DNA of 64,000 nucleotides. Source: Methanoregula sp. UBA247. Lineage in GTDB: Archaea; Halobacteriota; Methanomicrobia; Methanomicrobiales; Methanospirillaceae. Where the stretch lies: NCBI GenBank assembly GCA_002495055.1, contig DADR01000042.1, positions 1 to 64,000 of the forward strand, read 5' to 3'. The notes beneath the pieces were generated by a model. The model was given only the letters and a program-made list of their open reading frames with translations. It was not told where the DNA came from and did no database searches. The translations under genes were made by a program, and so were the position numbers. Every line of letters begins with the position of its first letter. The stretch's first letter is position 1. Positions 9,945-18,986 of this stretch are shown piece by piece.

Positions 9945-9979
9945 TATGTCACAAGTATCACATTAGGTATAAGGGTATT

Positions 9980-11593
9980 ATGAACACTCCACTTATCACG
10001 GTAGAAAACCTCTGCATGGATTTTGATAGCACGAGGGTACTCAAGAACATTTCTTTTGAGATTGCCGAAGGGGAGATCCTGGGAATTATTGGCAGGAGTG
10101 GCGCAGGCAAGACGGTGCTGATGCACCTCATCCGGGGAGTTGAACAGCCCCCGACAAGCGGGAAGATAATATACCATGTAGCAGCCTGTAACGGATGCGA
10201 TTACATGGATGTCGCAAGTTCCGTGGGGAAACCCTGCCCTCATTGCGGTGGCACTCTCTCTGCACTTAACGTAGATCTCTGGAACGAGAGAGATGAGACG
10301 CTGAAACGCCGGCTGATGCGACGTACCGCAATCATGTTCCAGCGAACCTTTGCATTGTACGGTGATGACCGGGTAATCGAAAATGTGCTCCATGCTCTCG
10401 ATGATATCGATTACCCCCAGGAGAAGGCCATCAACCGTGCCGCTGACCTTATCGACCAGGTAAAACTTTCGCACAGAATGATGCATATCGCACGTGATCT
10501 TTCAGGAGGTGAGAAACAGCGAGTTGTCCTCGCACGTCAGCTTGCAAAGGAGCCTTTCATGCTCTTTGCTGATGAACCGACCGGGACCCTCGATCCTGGC
10601 ACCGCGCGAATAGTTCATTCAATGCTTAAAGAAGCGGCCAACACAAACAATATGGGAATGATTGTCACCTCCCACTTCTCCCAGGTCATTGAAGATGTAG
10701 CCCACCGTGCAATCCTTCTGGTGGACGGAGGGATTTCAAAAATAGGAACCCCGAAAGAAGTCATCGCGGAATTCATGAAAGGGTATGACGATACTGAAAA
10801 ATTTGAAGATACCGAGCTGGGGGAGAAGGTAGTCGTTGCACGTGACCTGTTCAAACGCTACATTTCTGTTGATCGGGGTGTCGTGAGGGCAGTAAACGGG
10901 GTCACCTTTGAGGTTTATACCAAAGAGATCTTTGGGATCATCGGTAAGAGCGGTGCAGGAAAGACCACACTCTCGGGGATTATTGCCGGTCTCGTCGAGC
11001 CAACCAGCGGGGAGATAAATATCCGGATTGGTGAAGAATGGATCGACATGACCAAACCCGGGATTGAGCAGCGCGGGAGGGCAACGGGATATATCGGACT
11101 CCTCCATCAGGAATATGACCTTTTTCCCCATCGTACCGTTCTTGACAACCTTACCGATGCGATCGGGTTGGAATTCCCAAAAGAACTCGCGATGCGAAAG
11201 GCACTCGTAACGCTCAGGATGGCGGGGTTCTCTGATGAAAAAAGCAAGGAGATCCTTGAACGGATGCCAGCGCAACTCTCCGAGGGGGAACGGCACCGTG
11301 TTGCACTCGCGCAGGTCCTCATCCGGGAGCCCCGGATTGTGATTCTTGATGAACCGACAGGCACGATGGATCCCATCACAAAGATTGATGTGAAACATTC
11401 AATCATGCACTCCCGTGAAGAGATGGAGGAGACCTTTATTGTCGTTTCGCATGATATGGAATTTGTACGGGATGTCTGTGACCGTCTCGCACTTATGCGT
11501 GGCGGGAAAATCGTGCAGATTGGTAAGACGGCAGACGTGCTCGCAATCCTTACCGAAGAAGAGCGTAAGCTTATGAGCCAACCTGCCGCATGA
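9980..11593 (+). CDS. atwA: Methyl-coenzyme M reductase activation component A2
   Basis: AtwA is the ATP-hydrolysing component of MCR activation, which reduces the nickel of coenzyme F430 to Ni(I). The 537-residue protein holds two ABC ATPase domains. The first has Walker A GRSGAGKT (38-45), signature LSGGEKQR (about 174-181) and Walker B LFADEP; the second has GKSGAGKT (322-329), signature LSEGERHR and VILDEP. Between Walker A and signature of domain 1 lies an insert with two cysteine pairs (C70/C73 and C86/C89, CxxC type), a likely zinc-ribbon. No membrane partner is encoded nearby, fitting a soluble ABC protein. The gene overlaps the next by an ATGA if the upstream mmp3 start is used. Confidence 0.94.
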   Translation: MNTPLITVENLCMDFDSTRVLKNISFEIAEGEILGIIGRSGAGKTVLMHLIRGVEQPPTSGKIIYHVAACNGCDYMDVASSVGKPCPHCGGTLSALNVDLWNERDETLKRRLMRRTAIMFQRTFALYGDDRVIENVLHALDDIDYPQEKAINRAADLIDQVKLSHRMMHIARDLSGGEKQRVVLARQLAKEPFMLFADEPTGTLDPGTARIVHSMLKEAANTNNMGMIVTSHFSQVIEDVAHRAILLVDGGISKIGTPKEVIAEFMKGYDDTEKFEDTELGEKVVVARDLFKRYISVDRGVVRAVNGVTFEVYTKEIFGIIGKSGAGKTTLSGIIAGLVEPTSGEINIRIGEEWIDMTKPGIEQRGRATGYIGLLHQEYDLFPHRTVLDNLTDAIGLEFPKELAMRKALVTLRMAGFSDEKSKEILERMPAQLSEGERHRVALAQVLIREPRIVILDEPTGTMDPITKIDVKHSIMHSREEMEETFIVVSHDMEFVRDVCDRLALMRGGKIVQIGKTADVLAILTEEERKLMSQPAA

Positions 11594-11601
11594 GGACAGC
11601 A

Positions 11602-13131
11602 ATGATTACCATCCACCTCGATGGAGAGAGGATGGAGATCAGTGAGGGGATTACTCTCGGTACTATTATTCCTCACCATCCCATCGGATGTAGTGTAGCA
11701 ATTATTCGCCCGTCCACTCAGGAACAGGCAACAACAGGCACACTTGCAATCAGCACTACTGCCGGTGAAGTCGCAATTGAGATTATTGGGGGAAACGATG
11801 ATTTCCTTAAATCTCCTGAAATTGTGCAAAACCTCATCCTTCACTGGGGTGATCGTTACGCGACCGCATTCGGGCCTTTTCCCTCTCATATTCACCCGCT
11901 GCGTAAACCTCACCTTTACGAACGGGGTGATGTAATTCTCGGCTGTGGTGGTTATGAGCCGGCGCGATCCTACCTGATTTTTTCCAAAAACCGCCATTCT
12001 GCAGACCATGGGGCTGATGAAAGTGGCGGGATCTTTGCAAAAGTTGTAAGTGGCAAGGGGGTACTCGATCGATGGACTACGGGAGACCGTATTACTAAAA
12101 TCGAGCCGGTCATCAGCTGGGCGGACACAAGCCGTTCCTTCACCACAACTGACATGAGCCTGGTTATTGAAGACGGGATGCAGATCGTGACCCGGGTGAA
12201 TGTGATCGCTCAGGGGTATACCCCGGACCGGATCACGACGGAAGCCTCCAGTAGTGTTGAACACCTCCTTCTGGCACTCAGGTCAGGAAAATTTTCTGTC
12301 AGCCGGGTTACTAGTACCCATATCCTTGATTCCCGGCTTGCTGGTACTGAAGACATCAACCCGGAATACCGTCACCCACGCAGGGAGGGGACTGTTACCG
12401 TTCGAACCATGGGGCAACTCGAAGGAGGCATCTATATTTACCGGGATGATGTTCCCAGCAGTCCCGTTCACGATATAGTTGGTCAGGTAGTCCATGGCAT
12501 TGAACTGGTAAAACTTGCCAAAGAACATGATATCCTCACTATCGATGTTCTGCCACACCGGATTGATCTTCTCGGACTTCCCCTCATCAAGGCAAAGGAG
12601 ATCGCAGCAGCAGAGAGAATTTCCCTTACTGTGGACAAAGAAGAGGGTGAGAGGATTGTTGTTTCGCAGGATCCGGGTAATACCCTGGATGTACTTAAAG
12701 AGCGGAAGGCTTCAGTAACAACGGCACCCCTGGAAAAAGTGATCGATATTGTGTTGGATGACGAAAAAGCACCTGTCAGCTGTAATATATTCCGCCATAT
12801 TACAGGGTTAAATCAACACGATACCGGAATGATACCGGTCTTTTTTAAGTTCGATGATGTTGTTCTGTTCAGATCGACCATCCCGTCAGGGACAAAGATC
12901 AATCCTGAGAATACACCGAGGGAAGAGGTCCCTGCAGCAGCACTTGCAATAACCAATGATTCCCGCAAGAATACCGGATTTGTGGGCGCACGTCTTTCGG
13001 CAAACAGGGAGTTTGGTCCCACATCAGAGCCATTTGAAGGTACTAATATTCTAGGGCGTGTTATCGATACGGAAAAACTGAAAAAGGTAAAGGAGAAGGA
13101 AAATGTGTATATCAGGGAGGTAAAGCGGTGA
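11602..13131 (+). CDS. mmp3: Methanogenesis marker protein 3
   Basis: The protein matches the methanogenesis marker 3 family (TIGR03268), found in methanogens and part of the MCR activation complex purified from Methanococcus with McrC, A2, Mmp7 and Mmp17. It begins with a small beta-rich, ubiquitin-like segment (ITIHLDGERMEI) and has a long central region of unknown fold. I favour the ATG at 11602, since GAGG at 11592-11595 is correctly placed before it; the ATG at 11590 overlaps the atwA stop and would add four residues. The first option gives 509 residues. The gene ends in a GTGA overlap with mmp6, so translational coupling is likely. Confidence 0.9.
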   Translation: MITIHLDGERMEISEGITLGTIIPHHPIGCSVAIIRPSTQEQATTGTLAISTTAGEVAIEIIGGNDDFLKSPEIVQNLILHWGDRYATAFGPFPSHIHPLRKPHLYERGDVILGCGGYEPARSYLIFSKNRHSADHGADESGGIFAKVVSGKGVLDRWTTGDRITKIEPVISWADTSRSFTTTDMSLVIEDGMQIVTRVNVIAQGYTPDRITTEASSSVEHLLLALRSGKFSVSRVTSTHILDSRLAGTEDINPEYRHPRREGTVTVRTMGQLEGGIYIYRDDVPSSPVHDIVGQVVHGIELVKLAKEHDILTIDVLPHRIDLLGLPLIKAKEIAAAERISLTVDKEEGERIVVSQDPGNTLDVLKERKASVTTAPLEKVIDIVLDDEKAPVSCNIFRHITGLNQHDTGMIPVFFKFDDVVLFRSTIPSGTKINPENTPREEVPAAALAITNDSRKNTGFVGARLSANREFGPTSEPFEGTNILGRVIDTEKLKKVKEKENVYIREVKR

Positions 13132-13586
13132 CCGAATATACTCCGACACAGACAGACACAGTAACTAAGTACGTGGTGGTGGAGTCATTTGAGGTTACTC
13201 CGGCTGATCTTGCACTACGTGCCTATGAGATCTCGCAGGGTGCAATGATCAAGGAGACATGTTTTGGGATTGTCATAAATGGTAAAAAGGAAGGGGTCGA
13301 CCGCATTATCACCGAACTGCGGAAGATTGATCCCGATCATATCTTTGTAAAAGACCGGGGTTTCCCTCCCGGTGATGCCCGTCGCTGCCGGGCGAATCTC
13401 GGCGGTGCACGGCCCGGATATAATGGTATGGAGCACGAGATGGCCATTATCCCCTATGTCTCACACGGACTTGAAAAACTTAAAAACCACGATGAGAAGA
13501 CCGTTCCTCCCCCAAAAAATCCGCTGGAGCACCCGTTACTTGACGTCTATAAACTCAAAAAACTGATCGACGCACAGGAGCCCTGA
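13128..13586 (+). CDS. mmp6: Methanogenesis marker protein 6
   Basis: This 152-residue protein matches the marker 6 family (TIGR03272), restricted to methanogens and relatives. It starts with GTG overlapping the mmp3 stop by four bases (GTGA). Conserved-looking stretches are ETCFGIVINGKKEGVD near residue 43 and FPPGDARRCRANLGG near residue 83. It is soluble and contains only two cysteines. Exact biochemical role is not established; genomic position between mmp3 and mmp5 is the standard order in methanogens. Confidence 0.88.
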   Translation: MTEYTPTQTDTVTKYVVVESFEVTPADLALRAYEISQGAMIKETCFGIVINGKKEGVDRIITELRKIDPDHIFVKDRGFPPGDARRCRANLGGARPGYNGMEHEMAIIPYVSHGLEKLKNHDEKTVPPPKNPLEHPLLDVYKLKKLIDAQEP

Positions 13587-13587
13587 C

Positions 13588-14034
13588 ATGGTAAAAGTAT
13601 TCATCTACCCTGCAACGAGCCTGATCCTCTCTGACATGGTGGAACGCTTCGGGCACACGCCCCTATCGTCTGCCATAGCCATCCGTGAACGCATCCAGAC
13701 TGCAGGACTTGAATCCCCCCCGCTCCAGATCACTCCTGAAGAGCCTAAAAAAGGACTGAAATGGGCTGCGGTCGAAGTGCCTGCCGGTGTCCGGGGCCGC
13801 ATGTCACTCTATGGGCCGATGATCGGTGAGTGTGAAGCGGCGATCATCATCAACGATGCAGATCTCGCATTCGGGTGCATGGGATGTGCCCGCACCAATG
13901 AGCTGATCAAATTCCTCATTCACCAGAAAGAGATCCCTAAACTCGAGCTCTTCTATCCGAAGAATGAGGAGGAAGGCGTGAAATTCGTTGCTGCCATCAA
14001 ACGCTTCCTCACGGAACTGGGGGCATCGAAATGA
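13588..14034 (+). CDS. mmp5: Methanogenesis marker protein 5
   Basis: This 148-residue protein matches the marker 5 family (TIGR03271). A CMGCAR motif near residue 94 contributes two cysteines that could bind a metal or iron-sulfur cluster; that is inference. The ATG begins one base after the mmp6 stop, and the stop overlaps mmp15 by four bases (ATGA). The protein appears soluble, with no signal peptide. Its role is unproven beyond the constant linkage to the MCR-activation genes. Confidence 0.88.
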   Translation: MVKVFIYPATSLILSDMVERFGHTPLSSAIAIRERIQTAGLESPPLQITPEEPKKGLKWAAVEVPAGVRGRMSLYGPMIGECEAAIIINDADLAFGCMGCARTNELIKFLIHQKEIPKLELFYPKNEEEGVKFVAAIKRFLTELGASK

Positions 14035-15269
14035 CACTTCCTGTACGCATTGCACAACTCTCCTGTGGACCGGAATATTCCGGTATCCAGCACGAAATCG
14101 ATACCGCAGCACGACAAGTAGGGGGTGAGGTTTTTTACCCGGATGTCGCTCTCAAAGACATACTCCGGGATTTTAACATGTTCGGGCTGGATGTAAGGAG
14201 CCCCGACTTAAAACTCGCCATTGCCAGGGCTATGGCACTTGTGGATGGGCGGGTGGAAGCAGATGCGGTCTTCATTGCCACCTGCTTCCGGTGCGCAGAG
14301 GCGGCAATTGTTCGTAACGAACTCCGGCGTTACATCAATGAGCATTCAAAGCTGCCGGTCGTCAGCTACTCATTTACTGAACGCACTACTTCGGGAACTC
14401 TTCTCACCCGTATGGAGGCGCTGACCACCATTGCCCGGCGTCGCGCACTCCTCGCCCGTGAAACCCAGCAGGGCATAACTCTGGGGCTTGACTCGGGATC
14501 CGCAACGACAAAAGCTGTTGTGATGAAGGACAACAAGATTATCGGCACAGGGTGGCAACCTACCACCGAAGTGTTAAAAAGCGCACAGGACGTGATTGCC
14601 CATGCCCTCTCAGAAGCAGGAATCACGCGCGATGAGGTGCAGGCAGTCGGAACTACGGGTTATGGTCGTTTCCTTGTGGGGAAAGAGATCCATGCAGACC
14701 TCATCCAGGAAGAACTGACAGTTAACTCGAAGGGAGCGGTATATCTTGCCAACCGGCAGCATGGGCCTGCAACCGTCATTGATATAGGTGGGATGGACAA
14801 CAAGGCGATCACGGTGATGGATGGCATCCCGGGTGTGTTCACGATGGGTGGTATCTGCGCAGGGGCAAGCGGCAGGTTCCTTGAGATGACCGCAAAGCGA
14901 CTCGGCGTCGATATCACCGAGCTCGGCCCACTTTCCATGAAAGGATTCGGGGGGCGTGTACCGATGAACAGTTACTGCATTGTTTTCGGGACGCAGAGCC
15001 TGGTCAACGCGCTCGCAGCGGGCAGTACCCGTGAGGATGTGGCTGCCGCTGCGTGTCATAGTGTAGCCGAACAGGTATTCGAACAGCAGCTGCAGGAAGT
15101 TGATATCAAGGAGCCGGTGATCATGGTCGGGGGAACATCGCTCATCGAAGGGCTCGTGTTTGCTATGGGTGAACTGCTCCAGACAAAGATTGTCGTACCG
15201 CCTTATTCACAGTATATTGGTGCTGTAGGGTCAGCGCTGTTGGTTTCAGGATTTATAAAGGACGATTAG
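14031..15269 (+). CDS. mmp15: Methanogenesis marker protein 15 (BadF/HgdC-like ATPase)
   Basis: The 412-residue protein is a marker 15 family member (TIGR03286) related to the ATP-dependent activators of 2-hydroxyacyl-CoA dehydratases and benzoyl-CoA reductase. The ASKHA phosphate-1 loop is [12 protein letters not shown] (151-162). Two cysteines at the positions that bridge a [4Fe-4S] cluster in HgdC are visible: C276 in [11 protein letters not shown] and C316 in NSYCIVFG. An N-terminal extension (1-145) has a further TCFRC pair (C85/C88). By analogy it would couple ATP hydrolysis to low-potential electron transfer; this is inferred. Start overlaps mmp5 by ATGA. Confidence 0.9.
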   Translation: MTLPVRIAQLSCGPEYSGIQHEIDTAARQVGGEVFYPDVALKDILRDFNMFGLDVRSPDLKLAIARAMALVDGRVEADAVFIATCFRCAEAAIVRNELRRYINEHSKLPVVSYSFTERTTSGTLLTRMEALTTIARRRALLARETQQGITLGLDSGSATTKAVVMKDNKIIGTGWQPTTEVLKSAQDVIAHALSEAGITRDEVQAVGTTGYGRFLVGKEIHADLIQEELTVNSKGAVYLANRQHGPATVIDIGGMDNKAITVMDGIPGVFTMGGICAGASGRFLEMTAKRLGVDITELGPLSMKGFGGRVPMNSYCIVFGTQSLVNALAAGSTREDVAAAACHSVAEQVFEQQLQEVDIKEPVIMVGGTSLIEGLVFAMGELLQTKIVVPPYSQYIGAVGSALLVSGFIKDD

Positions 15270-15851
15270 ATGCCTGCTATAGAGTACTTTGAAGTGGAAT
15301 GCCCTGAACCGCTGGGTGCTGAGTACTACCGGCAGATTACAAATGATGTCCTGCTGGACCACAACCTTCTGAGGGTTATCCATAAGCTTCATGTCTATAT
15401 CGATCCAAAGGTGCCACTCTTTGTAGCAGTGGGTATATTGAAAAAGATCACCACACGCGTCTGTGTCGGGGATTTTGCCAACGTGAATCCCCTGGAAGGC
15501 AAGATCACTCTCGTCATTTCAGACGAAACGTATCTTGCACCCATGCTCAGGATATTCTGGCAGAAGTTCGGCAAGGACCATGTTGACCAGCCGGACCGTT
15601 TTACGGTTATCCTGTATGATGTCAAAGCAGACTTAAAAGAGATTGAAGAGATTATTGTCGCCGATCCGAGCGAGTCGCTCTACAAGGATCTCATCTACGC
15701 GTTCCGGTGTATTGCACCGGAAGGATTCCGGTTGCGCAGCGAGATTTTCAACAAAGAAAAATTTTCATTTGTGGCAAGTGAAAATACCCTCGCAGAAAAT
15801 GTCGATGAGATCATCAGGGAAAAATTTGCACTTATGGGAGAGGTACCATGA
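15270..15851 (+). CDS. mmp17: Methanogenesis marker protein 17
   Basis: The 193-residue protein matches marker 17 (TIGR03291), a component of the purified MCR activation complex whose iron-sulfur clusters resemble the nitrogenase L-cluster. It begins immediately after the mmp15 stop codon (no gap) and ends in an ATGA overlap with mmp7. Cysteines visible include C11 (VECPEP), one in the ITTRVCVGDF region and one in YAFRCIAPEG. Soluble, no signal peptide. Confidence 0.88.
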   Translation: MPAIEYFEVECPEPLGAEYYRQITNDVLLDHNLLRVIHKLHVYIDPKVPLFVAVGILKKITTRVCVGDFANVNPLEGKITLVISDETYLAPMLRIFWQKFGKDHVDQPDRFTVILYDVKADLKEIEEIIVADPSESLYKDLIYAFRCIAPEGFRLRSEIFNKEKFSFVASENTLAENVDEIIREKFALMGEVP

Positions 15852-16786
15852 CTCTTGTTCCGATTACTTACAAGGGAGGCATCTACCAGCATGACATAGT
15901 TACCGACCTCATTGAAGATCTTGGAGGGTATATTATCCAAAAACACGTCATTGCTGCAGATGTCGTGCTCCAGTGTTTTGTTCCCCGTGACGATATCGAA
16001 CTTATAAGGCAGATCGCAAAGCCGCTTTTTGGAGAGGTGACCGATACACCACTTGTCGGCACAGAGATTGCAATCGTCAGTATGAGCCTTGAGATTCATC
16101 ACCTGCCACACCCATCCTGTGACATCGCGGAATATGTTCGGCGGATCGGTGCCAAGAGCAACATGGTCAGTCTCGCACGCGGCCCGGGAAAAAGGATCGC
16201 CGGGTTAAACGACGAGGAACGCGATGTTATCAACGAACATGATATTGCTGTATACCTTATGGGAAATTTTGAAACCTGTATTGAATACAAAATGCCTACT
16301 CTCAGAAGAGGTATTGAGGTACCTATCGTGCTCTGCGGGGGTCCCGATAAAGAAACCCTCAAAAAGATAATTGATCCCCCGGTGGATGGATATGTCGGCA
16401 ATGTCGGCAGGTTCATGCGCCGGACAAAAGAAGCCGATGAAATTGATAAGCTCGATGAGATCGTTGCCGAGATCATTAGGGTTCTTGAAAAAAAGCGTGA
16501 AGAAATCCAGAAAGACCCTCTCTCTGTTTCTCCTGCCAGGCTGATGGGTCTGATTAAAGAAAAAGTGCCTGCAATCCATGGGGTTACATCCCCAACCCCC
16601 CTTACCGTTCAGATGGCCGGACTTCGGGTTAAGCTGCCCTACGATACTTTTGCCCTTGAATTACGGGACCTTGAGATCGAGGACGGCATAAAGCTCGGTG
16701 ATGTCTCTGATATTGTTCCTTCACGAATGCGGGACTATATCCTGGTAAAAATCCTGCCCTTCTCAGAAACGAATACGGTGATATAA
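15848..16786 (+). CDS. mmp7: Methanogenesis marker protein 7
   Basis: The 312-residue protein matches marker 7 (TIGR03274), known as part of the A3a fraction and of the purified MCR activation complex. Cysteines are at about residue 39 (VLQCFVP), in HPSCDIAEYV, in NFETCIEYK and in VLCGGPDK; the marker 7/17 pair carries complex iron-sulfur clusters in the studied homologue. The gene overlaps mmp17 by ATGA and its TAA overlaps the ATG of the next gene by one base, placing that next gene in the same operon. Confidence 0.9.
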   Translation: MTLVPITYKGGIYQHDIVTDLIEDLGGYIIQKHVIAADVVLQCFVPRDDIELIRQIAKPLFGEVTDTPLVGTEIAIVSMSLEIHHLPHPSCDIAEYVRRIGAKSNMVSLARGPGKRIAGLNDEERDVINEHDIAVYLMGNFETCIEYKMPTLRRGIEVPIVLCGGPDKETLKKIIDPPVDGYVGNVGRFMRRTKEADEIDKLDEIVAEIIRVLEKKREEIQKDPLSVSPARLMGLIKEKVPAIHGVTSPTPLTVQMAGLRVKLPYDTFALELRDLEIEDGIKLGDVSDIVPSRMRDYILVKILPFSETNTVI

Positions 16787-17274
16787 TGGAGAAAACAACC
16801 AAAGAAGAATTTGAAGAGCGTCTTGCACAGATTGTAGCCCGTGGTGCAGATTTCACTGCTGAAGAGTGGATGCGGGAGATTGAAGTGGAATACGGGCGTG
16901 TTCCCCTTATTTTCAAACGGATGGGGGAACGCCCGGAAGTACTTATTTCCCATCTTCTCTACAAGGGCACGGTTGCTCAGACAAGCCCCCTCGATCCAAA
17001 ATATGTTGAATTAATCAGCCTTGCTGTTGGAGCAGCGCTTAAATGCCCACATTGTACCGGATATCACATGCAGGCAGCGCTCAAAATGGGTGCGAGCAGG
17101 GAAGAGATCCTTGAGGTTATCCTGCTTGCGGGCATGATCTCCAACTCATCAGTGCTCGCAAACTCCTATCGCATCTTTGACGAGAAGGTGGAGCGGTGCA
17201 TACCTTGTGAGACCAAGGGAGTGAACTTGCCGGGATCGAAAAGAAAACCTGCAGCATCGAAAAAGAAGCAATAA
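16786..17274 (+). CDS. AhpD-like/carboxymuconolactone decarboxylase family protein
   Basis: The 162-residue protein has the AhpD/CMD fold signature with the redox motif CPHCTGYH (near residue 87), matching the AhpD active-site CxxC with a nearby histidine. A second pair, CIPCETKG, lies near residue 142, and the tail is lysine-rich. Such proteins are small thiol reductases or hydroperoxide-related enzymes. It starts inside the mmp7 stop (TAATG) and is the last gene of the MCR-activation operon. It might supply or buffer thiol redox equivalents for that system; this is inference from position. A T-rich tract follows. Confidence 0.8.
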   Translation: MEKTTKEEFEERLAQIVARGADFTAEEWMREIEVEYGRVPLIFKRMGERPEVLISHLLYKGTVAQTSPLDPKYVELISLAVGAALKCPHCTGYHMQAALKMGASREEILEVILLAGMISNSSVLANSYRIFDEKVERCIPCETKGVNLPGSKRKPAASKKKQ

Positions 17275-17298
17275 TTCGATCAAAAAGAGGATTGACCA

Positions 17299-17320
17299 TT
17301 TTCTCTCCTTTTTTTATTTT
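17299..17320 (+). terminator. T-rich terminator after the MCR-activation operon
   Basis: A pyrimidine-rich run that includes seven T in a row (17309-17315) followed by four more lies 25-46 bases after the last stop codon. T tracts of this type are common archaeal termination signals. No hairpin is needed or seen. Confidence 0.4.
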
Positions 17321-17426
17321 GACATACCGGATCGAATCGTATAAATGGTGATTCCAAAGAGAATTATGTGATAGATTTCTGAACAGTGTTGGAGAAAAAA
17401 ACCTGTTCGGGATTTGGGATTATACT

Positions 17427-18776
17427 ATGAAATCCATCATTCTTGCCGGAGGTGTTGGGACAAGACTCTGGCCACTCTCCCGACAGCATTATCCAAAACA
17501 ATTCATTCCGCTGGATGGTCAGTCGCTTTTTCAAAAGACCTACGAACGGGCAAACCGTCTGTCAGATCCCGGGGGAATATTTGTTGTGACAAATGAAATC
17601 CACCAGTATCTCGTCCATAACCAGATTGAGGAACTGGGGTACACCATCTCTGATGACCACCTTCTGGCAGAACCGGAAGGAAAAAACACATTGCCTGCCA
17701 TTTCCTGGGCTATGCAGCGTATCCGGACACTATACTCCTCGGCTGCAGCAATTGTATTCCCCAGTGATCATCTTTTAGGCGATTCCGCACTGGATCAGAT
17801 TCGTGTTGCAGAACCACTAGCGCGAAACTACCTTGTCACATTTGGAATAAAACCAACGTCACCTCATACAGGATACGGGTATATCAAACAGGGAAAAGCA
17901 CTTTCCAGGGGAGCATTTGTCGATGAATTCAAGGAGAAACCCGATGAAAAAACGGCACAGGAATATATCGAGAATGGTTATCTGTGGAACAGTGGGATCT
18001 TTCTCCTCTCGACCGACTGCTTTTTTAAGGAGTTGAAAAAATATCGTCCGGATCTGTTCAATGCGTTCGCTGAGGGAAATGTAGCAGATTACCGGAAACT
18101 TGAATCAATCTCCATTGATTACGGGCTGCTGGAACAATCGAAAAAAGTTGCAGTAATTACTCTTGACACCGAGTGGAGTGATCTGGGTACATTTAAAGCC
18201 CTTTATGATAGCAAGATACATGATAGTGAGGGTAATGTTGGTCACGCGGAGTATTTTTCAGCGAGGAACAATTTTGTACAGGCACCGGGAAAACATGTAG
18301 GACTGATTGGAGTTCATGACCTCATTGTTGTTGACACATCCGATGCTCTCCTTGTTTGCGACAACCGGCATTCGGAGCAGGTAAAACAGCTTGTCACCCG
18401 GTATAATGAGCGGAATGATCCGGTTACCAAATTCCACCGGCAGGTGCACCGCCCGTGGGGATCGTACACGGTTCTGGAAGAAACGGAAATCTATAAAATC
18501 AAACGAGTAAGCGTTAAACCTGGCCAGAGACTCTCCCTTCAGCTGCACCATCACCGGAGTGAACACTGGGTTGTGGTAAGCGGGACCGCGGAAGTCGAAC
18601 TGGACGGAGAAACCCGGTTCCTCAGGCAGGGTGAAAGCACGTTTGTCCGCAGCGGCATGAAGCATCGTTTAAAAAACCCGGGCATTATATCCCTTGAAGT
18701 CATTGAAGTCCAGCTGGGTGAATACCTTGAAGAGGATGATATTGTCAGGTTTGATGACGAGTACGGAAGAAAATAA
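17427..18776 (+). CDS. manC: Mannose-1-phosphate guanylyltransferase/mannose-6-phosphate isomerase
   Basis: This 449-residue bifunctional-type enzyme makes GDP-mannose for glycan synthesis. The N-terminal nucleotidyltransferase has LAGGVGTRLWPLSR (residues 6-19) and the FKEKP motif near 170. The C-terminal cupin (type II phosphomannose isomerase domain) starts at RPWGSYTVLEE (about 347) and contains the metal-binding LHHHRSEHWVV and the HRLKNPG motif. A TATA box TATAAAT at 17340-17346 lies upstream, giving a leader of roughly 55 bases. The product would feed the glycosyltransferases at 28758-32760, though these are not adjacent. The first IS110 leader begins about 20 bases downstream. Confidence 0.92.
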   Translation: MKSIILAGGVGTRLWPLSRQHYPKQFIPLDGQSLFQKTYERANRLSDPGGIFVVTNEIHQYLVHNQIEELGYTISDDHLLAEPEGKNTLPAISWAMQRIRTLYSSAAAIVFPSDHLLGDSALDQIRVAEPLARNYLVTFGIKPTSPHTGYGYIKQGKALSRGAFVDEFKEKPDEKTAQEYIENGYLWNSGIFLLSTDCFFKELKKYRPDLFNAFAEGNVADYRKLESISIDYGLLEQSKKVAVITLDTEWSDLGTFKALYDSKIHDSEGNVGHAEYFSARNNFVQAPGKHVGLIGVHDLIVVDTSDALLVCDNRHSEQVKQLVTRYNERNDPVTKFHRQVHRPWGSYTVLEETEIYKIKRVSVKPGQRLSLQLHHHRSEHWVVVSGTAEVELDGETRFLRQGESTFVRSGMKHRLKNPGIISLEVIEVQLGEYLEEDDIVRFDDEYGRK

Positions 18777-18796
18777 TTTTTTATAGAAACGGGCAT

Positions 18797-18978
18797 GAAC
18801 AGAGTGTTCGCACCCAAACCATGAAAATTGCCCAAAATGAAATCTTTTTTGTGGGCAGCAAAGACTGAGAGGATTTTAGGATCCAAATCCTGTTGTAGAA
18901 AGTAGTCCTTCCCGTACACCCACATGCGTCGTAGAACGCGGATGGGAAATTGCCGTGTACAGGAATCAGCTGCCCACA
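18797..18978 (+). ncRNA. Candidate bridge RNA of IS110 copy A
   Basis: IS110 elements of the IS621 type encode a bridge RNA in the non-coding end upstream of the recombinase. This leader has the right length (about 180 bases) and place. It shows a 5' hairpin (GAACA/TGTTC, 18797-18809) and a long-range stem in which TGTGGGCAG (18850-18858) pairs perfectly with CTGCCCACA (18970-18978). Within it are a 7-base-pair hairpin AGGATTT/AAATCCT (18870-18891) and a GCGT/ACGC hairpin with loop CGTAGA (18926-18939). The same order of elements occurs in copy B. The recombinase ribosome binding site directly follows the 3' arm. Function as a guide RNA is inferred. Confidence 0.6.
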
Positions 18979-18986
18979 GGATTAGT

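Noticed and set aside
11107..12264. A 385-codon minus-strand open frame
   Set aside because: It overlaps atwA and mmp3 on the other strand, and its composition is unlike a protein of this organism.
18924..18986. In-frame ATG at 18924 as the start of IS110 copy A
   Set aside because: It lies inside the conserved leader hairpin, has no ribosome binding site, and the ATG at 18987 follows AGGA and gives the family N-terminus.
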